In this document: positions 8,083 through 16,420 of the stretch, one piece after another | Numbering within the stretch: the first letter of the stretch is position 1 | Layout: each line of letters opens with the position of its first letter | Assembly (NCBI GenBank): GCA_965218555.1 | Contig: OZ244625.1 | Span: 4,030,001-4,094,000 of the forward strand | Direction of reading: 5' to 3' | DNA length: 64,000 nt | DNA from: JAPPLB01 sp965218555 | GTDB taxonomy: Bacteria; Acidobacteriota; Terriglobia; Bryobacterales; UBA6623 | Program-made: the position numbers and the translations under genes | The notes under the pieces: generated by a model | What the model was told of the DNA's origin: nothing | Database searches by the model: none | The model's input: only the letters and a program-made list of their open reading frames with translations

Positions 8083-10011
8083 GTGCGTGATAGGATACCG
8101 TTTGTGCGGAGACGAGGAGCCCGGAAGGGTTGGCGTTGGCGCGCATGGGCGTTCCCGGTTGCCGTGCTCGCGGCGGTTTTCGCCGTGCCGCCTATGCGGT
8201 CGCAGTCCCCCGCGCAACCCCCTCTGTCGGCCGGTTCCCGCGAAGCCGTGCGGATCCAACCCGACTTCGCCGCCGCTCGGACGAATCTTGCTCAGGTTCG
8301 CGGGGGCGGCGGCGATGGTGAAAGGACCAAAGACGCTATCGAGACGGATGCCGCCCCGATCGAGGAGCTGGTTGTACGCGCGGAGTCGGCGGAGCAGGAG
8401 AACGACCTCGCAGAAGCCGCTCGCCTCTATGAACGCATCCTGGAGCAGCGCCCCGATTGGGCGGCCGTCAAGTTGAATCTCGGTCTCGTCTACTATTCGC
8501 AGCAACGCTACCCCGAGGCGGTGCGGATTCTTTCTCAAGTTGTCGAACAGGAGCCTGCGCTGCGATCGGCGATGTTGTTTCTGGGGGCCTCGTACTACAA
8601 CCTCGACCGCTACGCCGAAGCGGTTCCCCTGCTCGAGCAGTACCTTGCGCTCGAACCCGCCAGTGAAGAAGCACGGCCTTTTCTTGCGGCCTCCTACTAC
8701 GCGCTGAACGAGTATGAGGCTTCCGCGTTGCAGTATCTCCGGCAGATCAGCCTGACTCCCGACGACGCTGCGCTCTACTTCCATCTCGGCGAGGCCTACT
8801 CCGCGATGGCCGCTGCGCTCGCCAGGCGACTGGAAGATCAGTCGAGTGATGCGCCGGCGGCGTCTTCCGGCAACAGCGGCTACCACTGGCTGTTGACGAC
8901 CGTCCAGCAGTCCCTCGATGAAAAGAACTTCGCGCTGGCCGAGAGCAGGCTTGGGGAAGCACTGGCCCTTGATCCGGAGTATAACGAGGGACGATTGGCA
9001 AACGGCTACTACCGGCTGGCGAACGGCGACCTCGCCGCGGCCAAAGCAGATTTCGAGACCATCCTCGGCAACGAACCCGGACACTGCCGGGCCTTGCAAG
9101 GCCTGGTGGACGCATGCATGGGTCTGGAAGACCAGGCAGGCTTGACGGAGGCGATTCGCCGACTGCTGGCAATATGGCCGGCCTGCCTGACATACACCGT
9201 GAAGGACTCCGACCAGGAACTACAGACTGACTTCTCCGGCTCGGACGCCGCCCGGGCGAAGTGCCGGCAGGCGGTGGCGAAACGCTCCTTCCAGGCGGAC
9301 GCGGCCGGGCGCGTCGAACGGTCTCTTGTCATGGCCTCCTGTCTGGAGATCCAGGGTGCGGTGCCTGCAGCCACCTCGACTCTGCTGTCGACGCTCCCCG
9401 AAAGACCCAGGAGCCGATATTTGAGTTTCCAGATCCTGCTTCGTCTTGCGCAGAGAGCCTACGGACAATCGGCCCGGCTGGAGCCGGACTCACCGCTGCT
9501 TGCCGCGCTCCGCGCCCAGGAATTCGAAAGGCAAGGCAACCTGGAAAGCGCTGAGGCCGCGTATCAAAACGCGATCAGCACAGCGGGTTCCGACCCGCAG
9601 ACGCTTGTAGCCTACGCTCAATTCAAGGCTCGGATCGGTAAATCCGACGAAGCGGCGCCGCTTCTCGAGCAAGTTCTGCAGGCGTCTCCCCATCACCCGC
9701 GCGCCAACGCGATGCTGGCTGATGTCTTGCTGTCCCTCGATCGAGCCGCAGACGCCATCCCGCTACTCCGCCGCGCCGTCGAACTCAACCCCGGCGATGA
9801 GCCGTCGCGGCGTAAACTCGCGACGGCCCTCGATGAAAGCGGGCAACTCGATGTGGCGATCCTCATTCTGGAAAGCGCTCCCGCCGACTCCGACGGTCAG
9901 ATCCACTTTCTTCTCGGCAACATGTACCGGCGTAAAGGGGAACGGCAAAAGGCGATCGAGGCCCTGCGCATCTATCAGCAACGCCGTCGGCCTGCGGAAT
10001 CCTCGCAGTGA
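8083..10011 (+). CDS. Tetratricopeptide repeat protein with N-terminal signal/anchor
   Basis: About 642 residues. An arginine-rich N-terminus and a hydrophobic segment (WAFPVAVLAAVFAVPPM) suggest export or membrane anchoring. From about residue 100 to the end there are many degenerate TPR units, for example AARLYERILEQRPDWAAVKLNLGLVYYSQQ and AVPLLEQYLALEPASEEARPFL (quoted in part), and again near the C-terminus. The start is uncertain: GTG 8083 is the longest form and GTG 8104 gives a shorter basic N-terminus; neither has a strong ribosome-binding site. It is divergent from the ASPIC/UnbV gene, a pairing seen often in this group, and is followed 114 bp later by the DUF1549/1553 gene. It is a scaffold protein with no enzymatic motif. 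Confidence 0.75.
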   Translation: MRDRIPFVRRRGARKGWRWRAWAFPVAVLAAVFAVPPMRSQSPAQPPLSAGSREAVRIQPDFAAARTNLAQVRGGGGDGERTKDAIETDAAPIEELVVRAESAEQENDLAEAARLYERILEQRPDWAAVKLNLGLVYYSQQRYPEAVRILSQVVEQEPALRSAMLFLGASYYNLDRYAEAVPLLEQYLALEPASEEARPFLAASYYALNEYEASALQYLRQISLTPDDAALYFHLGEAYSAMAAALARRLEDQSSDAPAASSGNSGYHWLLTTVQQSLDEKNFALAESRLGEALALDPEYNEGRLANGYYRLANGDLAAAKADFETILGNEPGHCRALQGLVDACMGLEDQAGLTEAIRRLLAIWPACLTYTVKDSDQELQTDFSGSDAARAKCRQAVAKRSFQADAAGRVERSLVMASCLEIQGAVPAATSTLLSTLPERPRSRYLSFQILLRLAQRAYGQSARLEPDSPLLAALRAQEFERQGNLESAEAAYQNAISTAGSDPQTLVAYAQFKARIGKSDEAAPLLEQVLQASPHHPRANAMLADVLLSLDRAADAIPLLRRAVELNPGDEPSRRKLATALDESGQLDVAILILESAPADSDGQIHFLLGNMYRRKGERQKAIEALRIYQQRRRPAESSQ

Positions 10012-10125
10012 GGCCCGTCAGCATTTGTCCGGTAGGCTGAACAGGGAACGATACCGAGTCCACCGCAAACGGTTTTGCAGTATCCTATGTGAAGGAAAAT
10101 CAGATTCTTAGCTGGTGGTTTGCGA

Positions 10126-13100
10126 ATGCCTCGACGATGTAGAGAACAGCAACTTTCCCCCGCAAGGGCGCTGGGAGTGCTCGCCGCCATGCTGCTGGCG
10201 GCAAATTTCCTCTCCGCGCAGCAACCGGACCCCGCCGATCCTGCCTTCTTCTCGACAAACATCCAGCCCGTGTTCGAGCAGCAGTGCTTCAGTTGCCACA
10301 ATCCCGAGTCGGACGTATCGAAGCTCGATCTCACCTCGCGGGCCGGCTTGATGCGGGTCGGCGGCAGGGGCCCGGCCGTCGTCCCCGGCAACCCGTCGAG
10401 GAGTCTGCTCTACAAGACCATCACCCACCAGTCGCAGCCCTTCATGCCGATGGGCATGGCTCGCATGTCGGGAGAAGCGATCGCGGACATCGCGGCCTGG
10501 ATCGAGGCAGGAGCGCACTACGGAGAATCCGTTGTCGCCGAAGGCCCGCCGGACGAGCGCCGGGCGAAGGGTGAGCAGCTCTTTCGCGAACACGTCCAGC
10601 CTCTTTTCGAGAGCACCTGTCTGAAATGTCACTCGCCCGAAACCAAGGCCTCGGGTCTTGATCTCTCGACGCGCGATGCGCTGCTCGCCGGCGGCGAGAA
10701 CGGCAAAGTCGTCGAGCCGGGCCAAGCGCAACAGAGCAAGCTCTACAAGGCCGTCGCACACCTCGCCGAGCCGCATATGCCCTTCCGCTCGGAGAAGCTG
10801 CCGTCCGAGACGGTCGATCGACTCCGGGAATGGATCGACGCCGGAGCGCCTTTCGAGGGCGCGCTCAAGGCGTCGTCAGGCACGATCCGCAGCACCCACT
10901 GGGCATTTCAGCAGCCGCGGCGCCCCGAGACGCCCCAAGTCAACAACACCGCTTGGGTTCGAAACTCCATCGACGCCTTTGTGGCCGCCAGGCATGAGGA
11001 GAAGGGCCTGCAGCCGGTCCCGGCCGCCAACAAGCGCGCGCTGTTGCGGCGCGTCTATCTCGATCTGACCGGATTGCCCCCGACGCAAGAGGAGATGCAG
11101 CTATTCCTCGCCGATACGTCGCCCAATGCCTACGACAACGTTGTCGACAAGCTGCTGGAGAGTCCCCGTTACGGCGAGCGCTGGGGACGGCACTGGATGG
11201 ACGTTTGGCGCTACAGCGATTGGTACGGGTGGGTGAGACAAAACCAGGTTCGCTACAGCCATCGCCACGTCTGGCGTTGGCGCGATTGGATCGTCCAGTC
11301 CGTCAACGACGACAAGCCCTACGACAGCATGATCACTGAGATGCTGGCCGGCGACGAGCTCGCCCCCCGTGACGAGGACACCGCGCGCGCCACCGGCTAT
11401 CTCGCCCGAAACTGGTACATGTTCAACCGCAACGTGTGGCTGCAGGACACGGTGGAATACACCGCCACGTCGTTCCTCGGAATCACCATGAAGTGCGCGC
11501 GCTGCCACGACCACAAGTACGATCCGATCCTGCAGACCGACTACTACCGCCTGCGCGCTTTCTTCGAACCCCACAAGGTCCGTATGGACCGCGTCCCCGG
11601 CGAGCCTGATACGGAGAAAGCTGGCCTATCCCGCGCCTATGACGCCGATGCCGGTGCTCAGACATACCGCTTCATTCGCGGCAATGAGAGCAACCCGGAC
11701 GAGGATCATCCCCTCAGCCCCGGCGTGCCCCGCATGTTCGGCAGCGACGACCTGAACATCGAGCCCGTGGAATTGCCGCGCGAAGTCTACTACCCGGCGA
11801 TTCGGACGTTCGTGCATCAGGACTTGCTCGCGAAAGCCAGGGAAGACGTCTCGGAAGCCGAGAAAACCCTTGCAGAAGCCAAGAAGGAACTCGCTGAAGC
11901 AACGCGCAAGTTGACGGCCTCGGGCAGTGCTGTGGAAGAACCCGTTCAGTTGGCCTCCGGCAACCGCGACGTCGAATCTACGGAGGGTGAAGCAGCGCCC
12001 GCGACCGGGCAAGAGTTGCGCGATAAGCTCCGCCGCACCGAGGCCAAGGTGACGCTTGCGGAAAAACGTCTTGTCGCTGCACGAGCCCACATTCCGGCCT
12101 TGGAGGCCCGTATTGAAGCTGACAAAGCGAAGCACGGCCTGCTTGCCGATGCCGATGTCGAAGCCCTGACTGAAACGGCGCTCAAGAAGGAGCGCGAGGC
12201 AAGGATCCTCAAGGCCGAAGCCGACGTTTTCGAAGCTCGCGAGGAGTTGACCGAAGCTCTGCTCAATCCCAATCCGAAGGATGAGGAAGCGAAGAAAGAC
12301 GGCGCTGCGAAAAAGGACGACGGGAAAGAGGAAGAGAAGAAATTCGCCGACGAGAAACGCATCAAAGAAGCGCAGGGCAAGCTGCAAGCCGCGCTGGACG
12401 CCCTCAAAGGCCCGGGTGAGACGTACACTTCCATCGGCGAAGAGTATCCGCGGACAACCACCGGGCGCCGCACCGCGCTCGCACGCTGGATCGCCAACGA
12501 AGAGAACCCTCTGACGGCTCGTGTTGCCGTGAATCACATGTGGCTGCGGCATTTCGGCGAGGGTATTGTCCCCACGATGTTCAACTTCGGCTCGAGCGGC
12601 CAGCCGCCTTCGAACCCCGAGTTGCTCGACTGGCTCGCTGTCGAGTTCATGGAGAGCGGCTGGAGCATGCGCCATGTGCACCGTCTGATGGTGACGAGCA
12701 ATGCTTATCGGATGCAGTCGTGGGCCGCCACCGAAAACCCGAACCGTGAGAAAGATCGCGACAATATCTACCTCTGGCGCATGAATCCGCGGCGCATGGA
12801 GGCCGAAGCCGTCCGTGACAGCCTGCTCTACCTGTCGGGACAGCTTGACTTCGAAATGGGCGGTCCCGAGATCCCCGCCGACCAGGGCGAGGATCTGTTC
12901 CGGCGCAGCCTCTACTTCCAGCACACTCCGGATACGCAGATGACCTTCCTGCGCTTGTGGGACGCGGCCAGCCCGAACGAATGCTTCCGCCGCAACGAGA
13001 GCATCACTCCGCACCAAGCCCTTTCGCTCTCGAACAGCAAGATCAGTCTGCAGATGTCCCGCGTTCTCACTGGCATTCTCAACGACAAGGTCGGGCGCGA

Positions 13101-13359
13101 GAAGAGTCACGACACCCAGTTCGTCGAGAATGCGTTCGACATGCTTCTCGGGCGTCTTCCTTCCCAGGAGGAACGGGAGGAATCAGAGAACTACATTCAT
13201 GAGCAAGGCAAGCTCTACGCCTCGGCTACGGACCTGAAGCCGTTTGACACCGGGGAAAAGAACGAAAAGGTCCCGCCGTCATCCGATCCGCATACGAGGG
13301 CGCGGGAGAGCTTCGTGCACGTGATGTTCAATCACAACGAGTTCGTCACGATTCGCTAG
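10126..13359 (+). CDS. DUF1549/DUF1553 protein with two cytochrome c-type (PSCyt1) modules
   Basis: A large secreted protein, about 1077 residues. ATG 10126 leads into a signal segment (ALGVLAAMLLAANFLSAQ). Two haem-binding CXXCH motifs follow, CFSCH (about residue 57) and CLKCH (about residue 168), each in a planctomycete-type cytochrome c module. Then comes DUF1549 (LDLTGLPPTQEEM, SPRYGERWGRHWMDVWRYSD) with a third CXXCH in CARCHDHKYDPI. A long charged, coiled-coil-like insertion (about residues 565-770, rich in E/K/A) follows, and then DUF1553 (FNFGSSGQPPSNPELLDWLA, NPRRMEAEAVRDSL). It heads an operon with two DUF1501 genes, the usual partner. The function is not established in the literature I know; surface polymer degradation is often assumed. 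Confidence 0.85.
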   Translation: MPRRCREQQLSPARALGVLAAMLLAANFLSAQQPDPADPAFFSTNIQPVFEQQCFSCHNPESDVSKLDLTSRAGLMRVGGRGPAVVPGNPSRSLLYKTITHQSQPFMPMGMARMSGEAIADIAAWIEAGAHYGESVVAEGPPDERRAKGEQLFREHVQPLFESTCLKCHSPETKASGLDLSTRDALLAGGENGKVVEPGQAQQSKLYKAVAHLAEPHMPFRSEKLPSETVDRLREWIDAGAPFEGALKASSGTIRSTHWAFQQPRRPETPQVNNTAWVRNSIDAFVAARHEEKGLQPVPAANKRALLRRVYLDLTGLPPTQEEMQLFLADTSPNAYDNVVDKLLESPRYGERWGRHWMDVWRYSDWYGWVRQNQVRYSHRHVWRWRDWIVQSVNDDKPYDSMITEMLAGDELAPRDEDTARATGYLARNWYMFNRNVWLQDTVEYTATSFLGITMKCARCHDHKYDPILQTDYYRLRAFFEPHKVRMDRVPGEPDTEKAGLSRAYDADAGAQTYRFIRGNESNPDEDHPLSPGVPRMFGSDDLNIEPVELPREVYYPAIRTFVHQDLLAKAREDVSEAEKTLAEAKKELAEATRKLTASGSAVEEPVQLASGNRDVESTEGEAAPATGQELRDKLRRTEAKVTLAEKRLVAARAHIPALEARIEADKAKHGLLADADVEALTETALKKEREARILKAEADVFEAREELTEALLNPNPKDEEAKKDGAAKKDDGKEEEKKFADEKRIKEAQGKLQAALDALKGPGETYTSIGEEYPRTTTGRRTALARWIANEENPLTARVAVNHMWLRHFGEGIVPTMFNFGSSGQPPSNPELLDWLAVEFMESGWSMRHVHRLMVTSNAYRMQSWAATENPNREKDRDNIYLWRMNPRRMEAEAVRDSLLYLSGQLDFEMGGPEIPADQGEDLFRRSLYFQHTPDTQMTFLRLWDAASPNECFRRNESITPHQALSLSNSKISLQMSRVLTGILNDKVGREKSHDTQFVENAFDMLLGRLPSQEEREESENYIHEQGKLYASATDLKPFDTGEKNEKVPPSSDPHTRARESFVHVMFNHNEFVTIR

Positions 13360-13366
13360 GCCTGTG

Positions 13367-14860
13367 ATGAAGAATCGTCTGCCATTCGCCACGACGGGTT
13401 GTTGCGGACCAAGCCGCCGTACATTTCTCGCCGATGCAGGGATGGGCTTTACCGGGATGGCGCTCGGAGCCCTGTTGGCGCGCGACGGAATCAGCGCTAC
13501 TACTCCTACGCACGACACCTGGACTCCGCCAGACGGCAAACCGCATTTCGCGCCCAAGGCCAAGCGCGTCATCTGGATTTTCATGCTCGGCGGCGTCAGC
13601 CACATCGAGAGTTTCGATCCCAAACCGGCTGTCACCAAGTACGGCGGCAAGACGATTGCCGAAACGCCGCATAAAGATGTCCTGACGGCGGACTTCGTCA
13701 AAGAAAATGTTCAGGCGCTCGTAGCCGGCAACACGCGGCATCTTCGGATGAATATTTTTCCGCTTCAGATCGGCCACCGCAAGCGCGGACAGAGCGGCAT
13801 CGAGGTGAGTGACTGGTGGCCGCATGTAGGCGAGTGCGTCGATGACCTTTCCGTCATCCGTTCGATGTGGACCACCGACAACGACCACGGCGCCATCCTG
13901 CAGTTCCACACCGGCCGGCACATCTTCGACGGCTATCTGCCGACAGTCGGGTCATGGGTCCACTATGGACTGGGCTCGCTGAACGAGAACCTGCCACAGT
14001 TCGTCGTGCTGGGCGAACCGCCCGGCGATTGCTGCGGCGGCGTCGGCGCCCACGGGGCGGGCTATCTGGGTCCCGACAACGCCGGTGTGCCGATCGAAGT
14101 CGATCCCGAAAACCCGCTGCCGTTCGCATCACCCGGCCCGGATGTCTACCGGGCCGAGCAGAAGCGCGAATTTGAGTTCCTGAAGAAGCTCAATCAATTG
14201 GCCGGCGTCGAGTATCCGGACGATCCGAAGATGCGGGCGCGCATCAAGTCATATGAGCTTGCGTACCGCATGCAGACGGCCGTCCCGGATGCAATGCGTC
14301 TCACCGAAGAAAGTGAAGAGACCGAGCAGCTCTACGGCCTGGACCACGAGATCACCCGGCCTTTTGGTGAAGTCTGTCTTGCGGCCCGGCGGCTGGCGGA
14401 GCGTGACGTACGTTTCGTGCAGGTCTACCACGGCACGTCGTCCAACAGGTGGGACGCTCACAGCGCGCTGAAGAAAAGCTATACCGATCTCTGCGCAAAA
14501 GTGGACAAGCCGATTGCCGGACTGCTCAAGGATCTCAAGCAGCGCGGGATGCTCGACGACACCCTCGTCGTGTGGGCCACCGAGTTCGGCCGTACGCCGG
14601 GGGCGGACGGCGCAACCGGCCGCGATCACCACCCCTACGCCTTCTCCATCTGGATGGCCGGGGGCGGTGTCAAAGGCGGACACGTGCACGGCGCCACGGA
14701 TGAACTGGGCTTCCATGCCGTCGAGAACCGCCATTACGTAACCGATGCTCACGCCACGGTCATGCACTTGCTGGGACTCGATCCGAGACGGCTCGAGATT
14801 CCCGGACGCAAGCGCCTCGACATCGACTTCGGCCGCCCCATCAAAGACATCATGGTCTAG
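13367..14860 (+). CDS. DUF1501 (sulfatase-fold) protein, first tandem copy
   Basis: About 497 residues. The N-terminus has a twin-arginine-like signal (SRRTFLADAGMGFTGMALGALLA), implying Tat export. The body is a DUF1501 domain of the alkaline-phosphatase/sulfatase superfamily: IWIFMLGGVSHIESFDPKP, MWTTDNDHGAILQFHTGRH, TLVVWATEFGRTPGADG and GRDHHPYAFSIWMAGGGVKGG are diagnostic. The start is at ATG 13367, 7 bp after the upstream stop; a GTG at 13364 is the alternative. It is closely similar over its whole length to the next gene, so the pair arose by tandem duplication. It is likely co-transcribed with the DUF1549/1553 gene. The substrate is unknown. Confidence 0.87.
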   Translation: MKNRLPFATTGCCGPSRRTFLADAGMGFTGMALGALLARDGISATTPTHDTWTPPDGKPHFAPKAKRVIWIFMLGGVSHIESFDPKPAVTKYGGKTIAETPHKDVLTADFVKENVQALVAGNTRHLRMNIFPLQIGHRKRGQSGIEVSDWWPHVGECVDDLSVIRSMWTTDNDHGAILQFHTGRHIFDGYLPTVGSWVHYGLGSLNENLPQFVVLGEPPGDCCGGVGAHGAGYLGPDNAGVPIEVDPENPLPFASPGPDVYRAEQKREFEFLKKLNQLAGVEYPDDPKMRARIKSYELAYRMQTAVPDAMRLTEESEETEQLYGLDHEITRPFGEVCLAARRLAERDVRFVQVYHGTSSNRWDAHSALKKSYTDLCAKVDKPIAGLLKDLKQRGMLDDTLVVWATEFGRTPGADGATGRDHHPYAFSIWMAGGGVKGGHVHGATDELGFHAVENRHYVTDAHATVMHLLGLDPRRLEIPGRKRLDIDFGRPIKDIMV

Positions 14861-14867
14861 AGCCCCT

Positions 14868-16358
14868 ATGCGAAACCCCATCCACGACTGCCTGACCTGC
14901 AATCGCACCAGCCGGCGAACCTTCCTCGCCGATGCCGGCATGGGTCTGACCGGGCTTGTTCTGGCGACGATGACGCAGGGTGACCGGGCTTTGGCCTCGG
15001 AGGCTTATCAAGAGGCCTGGACCCCGCCCGACGGAAAACCGCACTTCGCGCCGAAAGCGAAGCGCGTCATCTGGATTTTCATGATCGGCGGCGTCAGCCA
15101 CGTCGAGAGCTTTGACCCGAAGTTTGCTCTCAACAAGTACGCCGAAAAAACGATCGCCGAAACACCTTACAAAGACGCGCTCACCTCTCCGCTGGTCAAG
15201 GAAAACGTTCAGGAGATTGTCACGGGCCGCAAGATCATGACCCGCCTGTTTCCCATGCAGACGGGTTACCGCCCACGAGGCCAAAGCGGCATCGAAGTGA
15301 GTGACTGGTGGCCGCACGTCGGCGAATGCGTCGACGATCTGGCCGTGATCCGTTCGATGTGGACCACCGACAACGACCACGGCGCGCAGCTTCAATTCCA
15401 CACCGGCCGCCACATCTTCTTCGGCTACCTGCCCACAATCGGCTCATGGGTGCACTATGGGCTCGGGTCGCTGAACGACAATCTGCCGAGCTACATCGTG
15501 CTTGGACAGCCGCCGGCCGATTGCTGCGGGGGCGACGGCACCCACGGATCGGGCTACCTTGGCCCCGAGCATGCCGGCATCGGCATCGATGTGGATCCGG
15601 AGAACCCGCTGCCCTTCGCTTCACCCGGCCCCGACGTGTTTCGCCAGGAGCAGCAGCGGGAGTTCGAGTTGCTTCAGAAACTCAACAACATCTCGAGCGT
15701 CGAATACCCCGATGACCCCGCTTTGCGCGCTCGCATCAAATCCTACGAGCTGGCGTTCCGCATGCAGATGTCCGTGCCCGAAGCTCTGGAATTCGCACAG
15801 GAGAATGCAGAGACAAGCCGCCTCTATGGGCTTGACGAAGACAACACCAAAGACTTCGGCCAGGTTTGTCTCGCGGCGCGCCGGCTTTCCGAACGCGGCG
15901 TCCGTTTTGTGCAGCTCTACCACGGCGGCAACTCGGGCGCGGGCAGGTGGGATGGTCACCGGCAAATCAAGAAGAGCTATGACGCGCTGTGTCCGCAAGT
16001 CGATAAACCCATCGCGGGCCTCATCAAAGATCTCAAGCAACGCGGCCTCCTCGACGAGACTCTCGTCGTCTGGGCAAGCGAGTTCGGCCGCACGCCCGGG
16101 GCGGAAGGCGGCTCGGGCCGCGATCATCATCCCTACGGCTTCTCGGTCTGGATGGCCGGCGGCGGCATCAAGGCCGGCATCACCCACGGCCGTACCGACG
16201 AGCTCGGATTCCATGCCGTCGAAGACCGCCACTACGTGACCGACATTCACGCCACCGTCCTGCACCAACTCGGTCTCGACGCCCGCCGCCTTGAAGTTCC
16301 CGGACGCAAGCGACTCGACCTCGACTTCGGCAATCCGATCCACGACATCATCGCGTGA
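14868..16358 (+). CDS. DUF1501 (sulfatase-fold) protein, second tandem copy
   Basis: About 496 residues, a paralogue of the gene just upstream, with the same order of motifs (SRRTFLADAGMGLTGLVLA Tat-like signal; IWIFMIGGVSHVESFDPKF; MWTTDNDHGAQLQFHTGRH; LVVWASEFGRTPGAEG; GRDHHPYGFSVWMAGGGIK). The ATG at 14868 is 7 bp after the preceding stop, so translation is probably coupled. A long out-of-frame extension upstream is just the frame running into the first copy. The retained motif set in both copies suggests both are functional, perhaps with divided substrates (inference). Confidence 0.87.
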   Translation: MRNPIHDCLTCNRTSRRTFLADAGMGLTGLVLATMTQGDRALASEAYQEAWTPPDGKPHFAPKAKRVIWIFMIGGVSHVESFDPKFALNKYAEKTIAETPYKDALTSPLVKENVQEIVTGRKIMTRLFPMQTGYRPRGQSGIEVSDWWPHVGECVDDLAVIRSMWTTDNDHGAQLQFHTGRHIFFGYLPTIGSWVHYGLGSLNDNLPSYIVLGQPPADCCGGDGTHGSGYLGPEHAGIGIDVDPENPLPFASPGPDVFRQEQQREFELLQKLNNISSVEYPDDPALRARIKSYELAFRMQMSVPEALEFAQENAETSRLYGLDEDNTKDFGQVCLAARRLSERGVRFVQLYHGGNSGAGRWDGHRQIKKSYDALCPQVDKPIAGLIKDLKQRGLLDETLVVWASEFGRTPGAEGGSGRDHHPYGFSVWMAGGGIKAGITHGRTDELGFHAVEDRHYVTDIHATVLHQLGLDARRLEVPGRKRLDLDFGNPIHDIIA

Positions 16359-16420
16359 CGACCAGCCATGGCCTTTGGCGCTGCCCAATCGGCCGCGGGC
16401 CGGGAGACGGTCGTGGCCCG

